Of a stretch of DNA of 64,000 nt, positions 1 to 12,840 are shown one piece after another. A program made the position numbers and the translations under genes. Below the pieces are notes generated by a model, which was given only the letters and a program-made list of their open reading frames with translations, made no database searches and had not been told where the DNA came from. The stretch's first letter is position 1. The number at the start of each line of letters is the position of its first letter. Location of the stretch: NCBI GenBank assembly GCA_033002965.1, contig JAURVB010012442.1, forward strand, positions 43,897 through 107,896, given 5' to 3'. The stretch is from Piper betle. Its lineage: Eukaryota > Streptophyta > Magnoliopsida > Piperales > Piperaceae.

Positions 1-191
1 GGCCTTAATATTTAATTGAAATAGTGAATTGTTCACTATGGTGCTATAGTTTTTTACTCTCAATAAAATGAAGGTTTTTTACGTTAAATTTTTGTTCTTT
101 TGGTTTTATTTTATTTTATATTTTAAGTATTATTTTCTTATATTTTGCATTTGCTATTATTGATCTCAAACTTTAAAAATTTTTCTCAACA
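1..191 (+). repeat. 3' end of an LTR, same family as the 43.3-44.6 kb element
   Basis: This stretch matches, with divergence, the last 190 bases or so of the LTR that ends at 44630. Both share the phrase ACGTTAAAT..TGTTCTTTTGGTTTT, a TTATTTTATTT tract, TATTATTTTC, and the closing CTCAACA. The sequence after position 191 does not look like a primer binding site, so this is the end of a 3' LTR or of a solo LTR. The rest lies left of the window. Confidence 0.7.
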
Positions 192-1612
192 TAAACAAGG
201 GTTTTTGTCAAAACATGGATTAATGCCGGAAGCTCGTACAGTAGTACCAGCCATTCCAAAGATAAGGGTGAACATGGCATGCATTAATTTAGGCAGAGAC
301 GTGGAGAGGAGAACCACCATGAAAATCTAATTTTCTTGCATGGGAACACAAAGTACGCAAGCATAGATTGAACTCCCATGTGATGTAGACAAATCAGATA
401 TTGGGTACTTGTTCCCCAACATGAAATGGCTTTACGCTCCAACAATACCAACAGGGTGTGATTGATGTTTGTTTTTATTTTCTTATGATTGATGTTTGTT
501 TTTATTTTTTAAGAAAATAAAAAGACACGGGCAAACACCATATGATAATTTTCTATAATCTTTTTCATCTCCAAAAAAACTCACCACTTTTTCATAAATA
601 ATAATTACAACTCCCCAATAATTTTTTGTTGCGTTCCTGGTTATATATATATTAAAATAGATATTTTTTGTTTGAAATTTGATGATGTCGTGGCCAAGTT
701 ATCATGTGGAGTGTAATCCCCTTAAAATTAATCTTTTATTTAATACTTATTAAGATAATATTTGATTTATTATTAAAAATACATTTTTAATTTTTAATTT
801 TAAGTAATTATTTTTTAAAAAGTAATTTATCTCAATAATTTACATTTAAGGCTGGGTCTTTATACGAAGGGTGTCGTTATATGGGGAGGGTGTGAGATTC
901 ATTGACTTTTTCCTAATTTTTATTATTTTGTTCCGTGAGAAACATAAAAAATATCACTACTGTCATTTTTTTAATTAGTTGTTTCATCAGTGCTTGGTCA
1001 GTAGGATTTTGTGCTCATGTCATGGGTTCATTATTCTATGTCCAAAATCGGCCCATCAAATTCATACACAAATACATCAAGGGTTTATTAAACTTAAAAT
1101 TTGGGTACTGCACCCACCCCTAGCGGTAGGGGTGACCATTATTCTGTGTAAACCGAAAATCAAACAAAATCGAAACCGAATTTTAGTTTCAAACTAATTT
1201 CATTTGGTTTATCAGTTGGGCTATAGACAAACCAAATTCTATATTGATATTTCGGTTTATCAGTTGGGCTATAGACAAACCGGATTTCTCCATTGCAATA
1301 CAGAACACCAAGATACTAACTAGATTTGTCTTGGATTCAATAAACACTCCAAAAGATTGAAACAAGACGCATAGAGCAATCAAACAAATAAACAATGTTC
1401 AATGATAACAAAAATCAAACACATGAGGAAACAAAACTTATCATTGATGAGGAATCTACAAAGAACAACGAAGCACTAGGTGGTTTTGTTAACTATAAAA
1501 CAATAGCGCCATAAAATATATAGACATGAGTTAACTCCCTGTCGATGATTTAGAAAAGAGTTATTATTCTTTGAATTTTACGTTTGATTTTTTTTAATCT
1601 TTCTAATTATTT
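192..1612. other. AT-rich intergenic stretch with a short tandem duplication
   Basis: I see no convincing gene. The open frames at 935-1197 have no recognisable motif and are AT-rich chance frames. A direct duplication of about 30 bases, sharing TTTATCAGTTGGGCTATAGA, sits at 1204-1233 and 1251-1281 with a 47-base period. The phrase AGGGGTGACCATT near 1129, followed by AACCGAA-like words, resembles the ends of hAT-type miniature elements, but I found no matching opposite end. Confidence 0.5.
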
Positions 1613-4590
1613 TGTAACACATCAAATCCGGTTCACGCTCGTGAACCGAACCGGCATGTTACAGGCCCCGGTTAGGTCGGCTAACCCGAACCTAACTCAT
1701 GTGGATCTAATTTCAGCGTCTTAAGATGAAGATACAACTCTCAATGTATGAATGAATGCACAAATCCTAACATGGTACTATATGAATGACATGCAAATCA
1801 AAGTACACACCAAGACAATCCCGATAAAAATTAATAAAATTTTTGAAATATAACTGACAGAGTTGCCCCTAAAAATGCAATTAGGGGCCACCTTGTTAAA
1901 TATACATATGCAAATATATATATACAAAATACAAAATCTAATAACCATATATCAAACAATTTCATTCATACAAAATACAAAATCTAATATGCTGTAACTC
2001 ATTTTGAACTTGGGTCTCAACCCACCACACTTCCATTGCACAAACTATTTGTGCTCACATCATCGCATCATCTCTTAGCACTTAATTACATCCTATCATC
2101 ATATCTTAAGCATTTAATCACATCATATCATGTCTCAGCATTTCACGTCATTCTCAAGATAATAACATCATAACAAAACATTAATTACTCTGTCAACTGA
2201 CATGCATGCAAACGATATCATTGCTCCTCCGTCCAAGCTGGCTCCTCTAACTCGTGATTATTACCTACATATAATATAAAAACATGTCAGTAACAAGTGT
2301 TACTGGTCCAAAAAATAAAATAACTATAACAAGCTGGCTATGAGAGCAAAATCTTATATGAAAGAAAATATCATATACACGTGAACACTATGAAGGGCAC
2401 TACTGAGGAGCCACTGGGCTGCAGACCCGGTAGTATCCTGAACTTACTAATCTGCTACTGCTGATGCCGCTCTCGGCATTTTCTTACTTCATTTTCTGGT
2501 CTCAAATCCTAAGCCCTTTCCTTACCTCCGTATTTCTCCTAGCCTTGAGCACAAAGGCCGAGTACTCTCAGGCAGTCGCCTTTAGTACCCTTTGAACCAC
2601 AAGTCCGGACATACGCTATACTAAACAGTACCCGTAAATCTCCACGTTCTCCGGGTCTGAGGAACTCAAACGAGGAGTTGTCAGGATCCCTTGGGAATGG
2701 AATAGTCCGCTGGCACTAATCCAAAGCCCGCTTTGACCGTCATAGCATCCGCTCATGGTACGTGCAGTCGACTTCTCCATCTCTCGTCTCACTGAAAACG
2801 CAAAAACTATATATATATATATATATATATGGGATTTATATATATAAGCCCAAAGGATATATTTGTAGGTCTGGATCTTATATAATTCGAAGGAAATCTG
2901 TGGGATCTTGCAAATCATCCTCGAGGGGTTATTAATCCGAAAAACTGTTCGGTTAAATGGCCCAAGTTAAATGGGATCCAATAAAACGCCACTTAACCCG
3001 TCCTGCAAATAATAAAATAAACATACAATAGAAGAGAACATAAAACAGAGACGAGTCCTAAACGGACCTGGTAGAAGCTCCAAGCGTGTCATCACACCTA
3101 GGCGGCGAGCTCCTACTCCGTACCTACACATCAAAACTAAACACTAACGCCCGCTAACTAAATGATGCATCAAACTCAATGAACATCACACTCAACATAA
3201 TAATCATCTGTCACAATCAACAATCAATAATTATAAATGTGAATAATCCTAACTCATCCTATTCATACCAATATTATTGTGTTTTTTTAAATTACGTCGT
3301 GATCACTTATCATCCTGAGACTCGATTTACCTCATTAAATCATTTAACCTTCACTCACTGTTAATCACATCATGCACATCTTTACTTTATTCATAGTCAG
3401 GCATTCATCATGACAACTACTCAATTCTAACATGCTATACTAACAATCATCATCAATTTTAAATAATCAAATCGGAGGTAATTATACCTCACGTCGTCGG
3501 CAATCGGCAACGGCTAGGGTTCCGTCGCGTGTCTCGGAGCTCAAATTAGGCGCTCTTCGACATCCAAAATTCAATCGGGTTCAACTGGGTGAGCTCCGCG
3601 GAAGATCCGGCGAATTCCATCGAATTTGATTTTTCGGCAGTTTTTCGGACGGCGTTTATTGGCCGGAAAGTAAGGGTATTTGGTACCCTTGGAACCGGCT
3701 CGGTGAGCCCGACGTGTCTACGACATTGAAATGGTCAGCAGAGTTGGCGGCTCGCCAGAAAATGGTCAAAACAGTGGTGGCGGCGACGATGGGTGACTCG
3801 ATCCGGCCGGCCTGGGCGGCGACGGCCTCCGCTTTGGTTAGGAAGGGTTGCTGGGTGGTCGAGGGTGTCGAGGCGACCACTCGATCGTGGCGGCAACGGT
3901 CGCCGGTAGCAAAATTGGCAACGCAACCGAAACGTAGTCGCAGCGCTAGGCGCGGCGATTCCGACGTCACGGCGGCTTGGCAGCGGCCGGGACTGGTCGG
4001 GGCGGCACGACAACACTGCGGCGTGGGCCTGGCGGCGACGATCGGTGGTTGGCCGACGTCGGCGGCGGTGGCAACAATAAGAAAAAGGGGCGGCAATGAG
4101 GGTTTGGGGAAAAAGACGTCAGGGGAGAAAAGAAAAGGCTCGGTGGCAAAGTCGTAAATAATACTTGACTTGTGTCCGGCTCGAGTCAAGAATAATAACT
4201 AAGTCGTATTAAATTCTAAAAAAATCAGGAAAAATCCCATAAAATCAAACAAACACCAAAACATCATAATGATATGCTCTAGAACTATCAACCCATCCAA
4301 ACTGCCGGTAACACGTCCTAACGCGATAAACGACCTAAAACTAATTCTATGATCCACTATATATAAATATAAAAAAAACTGGCATACTCTCATATATTCT
4401 GATAATTCATTCTGTTTTGTTGTATTCATTACGTTATCATCATATACTTGGGTATGCATGACCCTCATAGCTCATACACATGACTGGCGTCGGTTCAATA
4501 CACGTGTTCTGAAACTGACTCGGCTCAAAAATAACAGTCGAACCGACCGGTTCTGAATATAAAACCCTGACTCAAATCGTGGGTTTTACA
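1613..4590. repeat. Solo LTR, copy 1, about 3 kb
   Basis: The segment begins TGTAACAC and ends GGTTTTACA, the usual TG...CA LTR borders. It aligns along its whole length with the better-preserved copy at 45209-48197. Shared landmarks include CGTGAACCGAACCGGCATGTTACA near the start, GAGGAGCCACTGGGCTGCAG, a (TA)n run, GACCTGGTAGAAGCTCC, a GC-rich block around 3500-4160 and GAACCGACCGGTTCTGAATA near the end. Flanking pentamers TATTT and CATTT differ by one base and may be a decayed target-site duplication. There is no gag or pol inside, so this is a solo LTR. The length and TGTAACACC start suggest a chromovirus of the Tekay/Del kind, which is inference. Confidence 0.75.
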
Positions 4591-5019
4591 CATTTATACT
4601 TCAATTTTATTAGTTTATGAGTTTATTAGATTTTATTAATAAAACAAGAAATTATTATAAGTTTAGCATAAAAATTACTGATTAATATTGTTCTAATAGG
4701 ATATAAGAATTAGAATATGATCTAAAACAAACTTAGGATGAAGTCGGGCAAAAAAGCACAACTTGGTGCCTTAATTGAGACTTGCGCTTGAACACCAGGA
4801 TTCAAGGCACTCTTGCACTAGCGATAGGAATTGTACTTTTGATATTTTTAGAAATTTTGGTGAGCCTCACTTTAAATATTTTGAGTGGATTATTTATAAA
4901 TTTGATTAGAATTTTATAAAAAGGGTAGGGAAAGAGGAAAATTGGAAGAACTTTTGACCGCCGGCACGAAATATGAAAAGGAGCGACGAATAATTCGGAT
5001 TAAAAGAAGACACTTCTGA
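4591..5019. other. Intergenic, nothing recognised
   Basis: AT-rich sequence between the solo LTR and the first LRR relic. I see no gene or repeat in it. Confidence 0.5.
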
Positions 5020-5200
5020 TCACAGAGTTTAGATTGTCATACTGTCCTAAGTTGAAAAGGCTGCCGCGAGGGCTAATGAATGAGAGCAGGACACTTAAAA
5101 CTTGTGTGATTAAGGGAGAGCAGAAGTGGTGGCTGGTCTGCTATGTCAGGATGATGACTCTAAGTCCTTCCTGCTCCCATTTTTCACTCCAAGCAAATTT
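5020..5200 (+). pseudogene. C-terminal relic of a CNL resistance gene
   Basis: The translation reads LSYCPKLKRLPRGL, then a CVIKGEQKWW motif. This is the same end as in the CNL gene at 11190-11290 (SSCPSIKRLPRGL, CVIKGKQEWW). Just after KWW the frame shifts by one base; in the new frame the peptide continues GLLCQDDDSKSFLLPFF, matching the WKDEDLKNFLLPHF tail of the intact gene. Only the last 60 codons or so are present, so it cannot encode a receptor. It shows that a second family member once existed here or was copied here. Confidence 0.75.
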
Positions 5201-5449
5201 TTTTGACCAGGAATGGTTCCATGATACGTTCTCATGGCTGAATGGGGATTTTGTCTGATCACCTTCCATATTTCAACAACTACATGCAACATATGCTTAC
5301 TAGAAAAACAAAACCAACTGAAACTAAACATACATGATATGATTCAGGAACACATCAGATGTCAAGTCAATTTTTTTGCATGATGTGGAATTTTATCTAT
5401 CATATGAAGAAATAGATGAGAGGTAGAGGGTTTTTATGCAGCAAACAAT

Positions 5450-5840
5450 CAGACCGACTGACCAACCAGTTTTTAGTCGGGTATTGAAATTGAAGAATGG
5501 AAAATTGAGCAAGTTGGTTTTGTAAAGACTGCAGGATAACATTGATCTTAGAGATATTCCATCAACAATGGGACAATGAATTGAGTTGAAAAAACTAATA
5601 TTCAAAAAAGTCCCAAAGAGTTCTAAATAAGCAAGAAGTCCTAAAGTTTGGAGCCCCCAGTGCAAGTGTAAGGCTGTAAGCCACATTGAAAGATTTCAAT
5701 TGTCCTTTGCAGAGATGGTTGGATTGAGAGTCTCACTCTCCATGCTACCAGCTTCAACATATTGCCGTCGCGTTTGTGGGGAAAATTTGTCCTTATTTTG
5801 TGAGGGTATCTTGCAAAGTTCTTGATATGAAATAAGTTTC
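5450..5840 (+). pseudogene. Degenerate LRR-region relic of a CNL gene
   Basis: Fragments in more than one frame match the middle LRRs of the gene at 10.1-11.3 kb. One reads LRDIPSTMGQ then IELKKLIF (compare LRELPSTIGQLGELRKLTF). Another, near 5750, reads SFNILPSRLWGKF (compare SFNTLPADLWDS). Stop codons and shifts interrupt it. It lies downstream of the C-terminal relic at 5020-5200 although it derives from a more N-terminal part of the protein, so the two pieces are either separate copies or rearranged. Confidence 0.65.
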
Positions 5841-8692
5841 TTTCAAATTACTCCTTTACCTTAGTAAGAGATTGAAGGTGTCTTGCTCTTTTCTTGATGG
5901 AGTTGCCTCAATTGTATGTTCAAGGAGTTTGCTCCTTGAGATCCTAGTTCAATGAATGAACATGGTTTCTCTTTTGCTTGTACATTTGGATTGTATCTAA
6001 CCATTGATATTCCTAATTATTATATAACATTGAAGAATTTTTCAAGAAGTATGCATCAAAATAAATCAAGTACTATAAAAAGTGCACTGAAGAAACAGCA
6101 CCGTTAATTATCAGCACATAAAGAGGAGAAAAGGAAACACAAGTTGAGGGTTTCACTGGCATGATCGCCTTCTCTCTACAATATAATTGCCCAAGTTCCT
6201 GGCTGACCTTGTTGTCTTGCTTCTCATTTCAATTCATGTTGTAGGTTACTCGGAGGAGGGATTATATTCTAGAACTCCATGGTCATTAGACTGTGAATTG
6301 ATAGCTTGATTCACATGAAGAAAACATCACAATTGCCATATTTATTTATTCGAGGGTTTCCATGAATTCAGATATGTTTTCGCAATTAGTTGTTCCTTTC
6401 CATGTATTGATTTTGTGGCCATCTCAACTACTTTGAAAATTCAGAAGACTTTTCTTGATTTACACTCGCGTGCACAGAATTCTCGGTCAAAGTGAATCTT
6501 ATCATTCATGTCTAGAAACAAGAGATGCAACTAAGGCTGAATCAAATGATGTCTTGATTAACATTTTGCTTCATTGAATGCGTTCAAAGCAATGCCCATC
6601 TCTGCAACTCCATCCTGTCTTTTCAGTTTTTCTTGGTGTAATCTTGCAGCTGTTTGATTTCTTACTGCAGGCTACATTGACACCTTCATGTTTATTTTCT
6701 CCTTCCAATTACTCCAAAAAGCATAGAATTTTCTGCACTTTAATTATCAGACTAAATCTGTGGGAGCAGGAACTGGTGAGAGTTGAGAGGATCGGAGCAA
6801 ACGATCAATGAATCTGCATTGTGTGTATATGTTTTTCCCATTCTAAACTTGACACCTTCGCCCCCAGACACTAACCAGAGGTACGTAAGGTACATTGAAG
6901 GTGTTTTTCAAATTGTCTTCTCATCAAATCACTTCACTGAAAATTATTGGCAGACACTTAAATTGATGTTTGCTAAAATATTTTCAAACAATTTGATACA
7001 TGGACAAGTTCTCCATTCTATCGATTCTAAACCATTAAAGCTCCATCCTTAATTATTTGGGCTACATTGAAGTTATAACAATAATACAAATTAAATGTCG
7101 CTCTCAATTATTTGGGCTACGTTGAAGTTATAACAATAATACAAATTAAATGTCTCTCTCAAATTCGGTCCCATTTTGAAGGATCCAAGGATCATTGCCG
7201 TGTTGATAAAGGCCTCTTCCCCCTTTTGAGAGTTCTTGAAGTAGATTATTGTGGTGGTAAGAATCAATATGCCCCTTCGAATTTGACTCTCTTTGATTGA
7301 AGGATCCGACGATCTTTACCATGTTAATTACCCTTCTTTCGAGAGGTTTTGAGATTGATTTATGAGTTGGCTGGCTCTAAACCTTTTGGCTTCCTTTGGG
7401 ATTGCTAATTTATCGTAACTTCTAATTGGGTTAGGGTGAGTGGGTATATGGCCGTAAATAGTTTGGTTATAGCTCAGTCATACCATTCACTCTGTAACCT
7501 TTATAAGTTTAAAAGTTTTTACTATAACCAAGCCAATAACCAAGTTTATAAGGTTTTCACTATTTTGTCGTTGGTTAAATGTTATGGAAAAATTTTCATT
7601 GTTTTATATACCATAAACCGAATAATATCAAAATTGTTAAAGATTACAATTTTCTAAAATATTTTCTCACTTACAAAATATAAAATATTTTAACTATCAA
7701 AATTATGATAATCTAGTATTACATATTAGGAAATAAGTAAATAAATAATTTAAATTAAGTAAGTTCTTCAAAATAATATTTTAACAATTAAAACTTTCAA
7801 TATTAAAGTTGAGGTAGAAATGATTTTTATAATTACATGTAAAAATAATTAAATAATATTTGGTTAGTTAAAACTTTCTACTATTATTATTTATATTTAA
7901 AGTTAATTTAATTAAATTAACCAAATTTTTTACCAATTTTTTTATACAATCAATAAGTTTTCCACTGTTTATTATTTTATTTAATTCAGTAAATTGGTAT
8001 CAGTACCATTTAAAGCCCCGTACATGGGGTGCAGAAAATTTAAAACATGAAAATATTGGCCCGCATCAACATCCACGTGCGGACTTCCCACAGTCTTATT
8101 TTTAGAGAAATTAACTTTTTTAGGAGAACATATCATGATTACATGGGAGAGCCGGAAAATGTCGGATTAACGTCGAAAATTGCTGACCAATTGGCATTTC
8201 ATTCAAGGGATGGGCACTCCATTTGAATTAGTCCATGGGCTGTACATTGTCCTCTTCTAGTGATGGCATTCAAATGTTGCTGTCAATTCACGAAAGCATT
8301 CAATTCCCCTCTTCAAATTTTGTGACCAGTGGAGTGGAAGATATGGTATGATATTCTTCGCCAAAGACATGTCAAGGGTCAATAATGGCATGGCTCCAAA
8401 GTCTTTATCTGGTAGTAGCTCATACTGATAATCAATTGTCAATACTTGTTCAAAGGCATAACTGTGTCAACAATACATGTACATGATATCTGGTTCTTGT
8501 TGCTGAACAAACAGGAAAGTACAGAGTACAAACATCTATTTAAAAAGAAGCATCTTTCATCTCCATACAAACAGCAAATACAAGCATCACAATTCTATCA
8601 CTGTTTCTATAGAACCCATGATATCATTCTTGAATCACCCTCAATCCAGAGTATGAATTCGTCGCCACCTGTCACTTTCTTTTATTTCATTC
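5841..8692. other. Intergenic region and 5' flank of the CNL gene
   Basis: No gene is recognised. Short open frames at 6578-7300 have no clear family motif. A 55-base tandem duplication sharing AATTATTTGGGCTAC starts at 7051 and again at 7106. The stretch 7600-7980 is very AT-rich. The region 8040-8690 is the immediate 5' flank of the CNL gene and could hold its promoter and a 5' exon, but I cannot place a TATA box with confidence. Confidence 0.45.
7051..7160. repeat. Two-copy tandem duplication, 55-base period
   Basis: Two nearly identical units begin AATTATTTGGGCTAC at 7051 and 7106. They continue through AAGTTATAACAATAATACAA and ATTAAATGTC. They differ at single positions (ACATTG/ACGTTG, GTCGCT/GTCTCT). 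This is a local duplication with no coding sense. Confidence 0.9.
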
Positions 8693-11351
8693 ATGTCCGG
8701 TTCTTATAATATTTCTTCTTATTTAGTGAAGTTGTGTCATCTTAATGACATTGTTTTTTGCACCTTTGTCTTTTTCCAGAACAAGATGTTCAAATTTTTT
8801 AGAAGCAGCAAGAAATCAATCAAGCCAAAACCGAGGCCTGAACGTCTGCCCAGTTTGGATGACATGATCAACAATCTTCTTCCACCATGTGAAGCTTCTC
8901 AAAGTTCATATGAGGTGCAGGTCAGTGAAGTGTACTTTGCATCAACTTGCCCTGCATATGACAAGGTTGAGAAGCAGGTGGAAGAAGAGAAGCCTCCTCT
9001 GCCGCGGCGTAAAGGACATCGGCTCTCCTCGACCGCGACGATTGGCCTTGATCGAGCATTCTCACAGGTATGTGATTTTCTTAGTGATGAAGAGGTTGGA
9101 GTGGTTGGCATTTATGGCATGGGGGGTGTGGGCAAAACCACACTCATGAAAAGAATTCACCAAGAGTTTTTCGTACATGAGGGGTACCATGTCATTTGGA
9201 TAACTCTTTCTAAGACCATCAATGTGGATAGGATTCAAAAAATTCTGATGAAAGAGTTGAAATTACATTTTGATCCCGATGATGAGCCATATAATCGCGC
9301 CCAACAGATTGGTAGGAAGCTAGAATTAGAGGATAGGAAGGTTGCTTTGTTACTGGATGACATATGGGAAGTTCTTGATCTTGATGAGGTTTTGGGTCCA
9401 ATTGATTTGGACACCTCCTTGTTTAAATTAGTCTTCACTACTAGATCAGAGGGGTGTGCAACCAGATGAGACCTCACAGGGAGGTTAAAATGAAATGTTT
9501 GATGGGGGATGATGCATGGGAATTATTTGAGAAATTTGTAGGCAGGAAGGCTCTTCATGAGTCCGATCCCAATATCCTAGACTTTGCTATAAACATTGCT
9601 GAGGAATGCAAAGGATTGCCCCTGGCGCTCGTCGTCATTGGTCGAGCTATGACATGTAAATATACCATGGAGGAATGGAAATCTGCATTAGAAACCCTTA
9701 GAAAGTCCCCTGAAGATTATACGGAGAAAAATCTGTTTTCGCGCTTAAGAATTAGCTTTGACATGCTGCCAAATAATGTAATGAAGGATTGCTTCTTACA
9801 TTGTTGTTCATTTCCTGAAGATAAGTACATGCTTAAAGAGGAACTCATTGAATTCTGGATTGGAGAAGGGCTTTTGGACACGGATGGTAGCTTGGAGAAA
9901 GCCTACAACAAAGGATTTGAAATCATTGGAACATTGGAAGCAGCATGTTTACTTGAGAAAGAAGATCAAAGAGGAGTAAAAATTCATGATGTCATTCGAG
10001 ATATGGGATTATGGATTATATCGGATGCAAACTTAAATTTTGTGCATGATAGGGATCTCATTTTTCGGAGGAGCAAATAACTGAGAGGTGGAGGAAGGCA
10101 AGGAGGGTTTATGTATTGGATGGATGCAAATTGCCTGAGAATCCTGATTGCCATGATCTATTGGCATTGAATGTCACATTCGATCACGGTTACATACCAA
10201 AGGTATCAAATGATTTTTTTGAACCAATGCAGAGAATTAGGGTTCTTCACCTCTACGGGATCGAATTTCTTGACATTCCAGTTGCAATTGGAATACTTGT
10301 GGAGTTGAGATACCTCTCTATAAGTTGCTCAAATTTAGTAAGGTTGCCACAAGAAATAGGAAACCTTAGTAAACTGATGGTGCTTTGCCTTAGGGAAAAT
10401 TGGCTCCTCAGAGAGCTCCCATCAACAATTGGACAATTGGGTGAGCTAAGAAAGCTTACATTCAATACTGGTCCCAAAGAGTTGCCCATTGGATTTGACA
10501 ACCTAAACAAGCTGGAAATTATTGAATTCAGAGGCTTCATTGGAAAGATTCCTCCCTCTTCCTTCACAAAGATGACTGCCCTCAGAAATCTAATTCTTGA
10601 AGTGAACAGCTTCAATACATTACCAGCAGACCTGTGGGATTCAACAAATTTAGAAAAACTGTCCATTTGTTGTAAAGGGAGTTTAAAGGTTAGTGATGAT
10701 CATAGCCATTGCATTGGTCGATTATCCGGACTCAAGAGCTTAAGATTAGCAAAATGCCCATTTTCCAATGGGGACAAATTGTTGCTAGCACTTGATCAAA
10801 TGGAGAAACTAACAGATCTCAACATTGAGGATCTTCCCCTCGAAGAATTCACCGTGCTTGCAAAACGAAGTCTTTCACACCTCACAAAGCTGGAGATGCA
10901 ATGGTGCTCTAAGTTAGTAGAGCTGAGAATAGGAGAAACGGTCCTTCATAACCTGCATACTATGTTCATAGCTGATTGCAGATCCCTCAAACATATCTAT
11001 GGGCTTAGCAATCTTCAAATCCTCGTTGAGCTCAAAGTTCATCGTTGCTCGATTGAAGGAGAATTGATCAGTGAAGGTGAGGAGTTCCCCAAGCTTAAAG
11101 TGCTGGAAGTGAAAGATTTGCGCGGCATAAGTAGCATTTGCGCCGACTTTGTTTTGTTTCCTTCTCTAGTAGAATTTACATTGTCGAGTTGTCCGTCAAT
11201 AAAAAGGTTACCGCGAGGTCTAATGATGGACAAGAGGTGTTTTAAGAGTTGTGTGATAAAGGGAAAGCAAGAGTGGTGGAACGGCTTGTCATGGAAGGAT
11301 GAAGACTTAAAAAATTTCCTCCTTCCACATTTCACCATGACAAGATATTAA
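8693..11351 (+). CDS. CC-NBS-LRR disease-resistance protein, RPS5/RPS2-like; two one-base frameshifts
   Basis: An intracellular immune receptor of the CNL class. Three frames tile one protein: 8693-9469, then from about 9455 to 10080, then about 10068-11351. The NB-ARC domain shows the P-loop GMGGVGKTT, kinase-2 LLLDDIW (the W marks the non-TIR class), RNBS-B VFTTRS, GLPLAL, CFLHCCSFPED and an MHD-like IHDVIRDMG with Ile for Met. About 400 residues of LRRs follow. The likely start is ATG 8787 (MFKFF). TTTTTCCAG just upstream at 8772-8780 looks like a splice acceptor, so a 5' exon may exist. Only about 100 residues precede the P-loop and no EDVID-type coiled coil is visible, so the N terminus is short, divergent or encoded upstream. 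The frame breaks are one-base losses at the G4 run 9451-9454 and near the T5 run 10061-10065. Codons stay open on both sides, so it is either a very recent pseudogene or a working gene with consensus errors. Confidence 0.85.
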
Positions 11352-12189
11352 AACCAAGAACTTGTACTTGTGTAATTGTTTGTTTTTAATCTGAATCCGA
11401 TGATTGGCAATGCATGATGTAAAAGAAATTGAGAAACTTGTGATGGGAAAAAAATATACATCTGTTTTTCCTTTTTGTTTGATATTTTGTAATCCACTCA
11501 GCTTTTGCAGATCTTATTTTTCAGCTTGTGATGCTGTTTCCTCTTTTTAAGTTCAGCAACCAATAATCAAAATTTCCAAAATGTTCATCTGCTTTCATCA
11601 TGTTGCGAGTACTGAATGTATACTTATTCTGTTTATTTTCTCTTGATGTTTATTGTCTCTGCAATTGAGCAATTCTTCTTGAATTTTAAAATTCGAACTC
11701 ATTCAATCTGTGACAGCGTAGATCTGTCTTATGTTAAATTAGTACACAGAAAAGTTCCCCTTATGAGGTAAAATCACAGCAGCCTTTATTGAAAAAATTA
11801 TGCATGAACAGATCAGATTCACACATGTATAAAAATTTACTAATACAAATCAAAATTGGCATCCACTAAGATAACTTTCAAAAGGGGAGATATCAAAGTG
11901 GACAGCAATAGAAATCAGAGTCTTGAGCATGTTTTTGTTGTTTTAGAGTCAATAAGCAGCTAAAAATTTGTTTCATTCTTTCAAATCATGCACACTTTCC
12001 ACTTCCATGACTTTCTTACTGTAATATTGTGTCAATTGAGAAGGCTAAATTTATAGGATTGAATTTGAATTCACGGACTTTCTAAATCAGCAAGATCCAA
12101 CTCGATTATAATTTCCAATAAATTACTCGTTTACTCTGTTTAGCCATTCTTTTGCCTAAGCAATCCAATTTAAACCCAAGGTAAAACAA
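11352..12189. other. 3' flank of the CNL gene
   Basis: AT-rich and non-coding as far as I can see. It should hold the 3' untranslated region and polyadenylation signals. I cannot choose one site. Confidence 0.4.
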
Positions 12190-12840
12190 TACCATACAAC
12201 ACTAATAATCAAGAAGCTCATATCAACACTTGATAAAAAGAAGAAGCTTATTTCAACCATCAACGAAAATGTTGGATCATACATACAGAAACACCTTTAT
12301 TTTCGTCGAATCATACATAGAAAATGTAAGAATCAAAGCACAAAAAATAGAGATACCCATTGAAACACATTTATTAATGATAGAAGATAAAGACAACTGT
12401 AAAGAGAAGCAGCAAAAAAAGCTTCCATTCAACAATGCATTGCCAAAGGATCCAAATTGCCCTGCGAATGATAGATGTCATGATCATAACAATGAAACCC
12501 AGTGACCTTCACTGTTCACCATCTCCATATCAAGCAGGAAAACAGCACTTCTGAAGCTGACCCTAGCGACCATTTTGCAGTTAGAAGAAGCTCTCTTCAT
12601 CATAACCATGGAATGGAATTTGCAGAGCATGGTGACAAACAAGGTATATTTGAAGTGGTGGGAAAGGAGTTGGATTTAGTATCTTCCATGAATATGCGTT
12701 GAAGCTGTTTCATATATCATATTGATGACAACATAGTATGCTTTTTATTCCAACATGAAAGCTAAGGCTGGGATATTGTCATATAAAGGCATGCATATAG
12801 TAAAGGCCACTTGTAGGGGCTTCTGACCTCAGTTCTGTTG
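12190..12840. repeat. Diverged dispersed duplicate, copy A (unidentified)
   Basis: This segment aligns in the same orientation with 19160-19690. Shared stretches include AGCTTCCATT, ATTGCCAAAG, AAATTGCCCTGC/CAGATTGCCCTGC, CACCATCTCCATATCAAGCAG, CATTTTGCAG, TATCTTCCATGAATATGCGTT, and AACGTGAAAGCTGAGG-like words near the end. Short open frames here (12230-12505 and 12502-12702) do not match any family I know. The copies are too diverged for a recent duplication. It may be an old transposon or a gene relic. Confidence 0.6.

Noticed and set aside
3656..4189. Long overlapping open frames on both strands in the GC-rich block of solo LTR copy 1
   Set aside because: The block is GC-rich LTR sequence also present in copy 2, where the frames are not conserved. 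The peptides are Ala/Arg/Pro-rich composition products.
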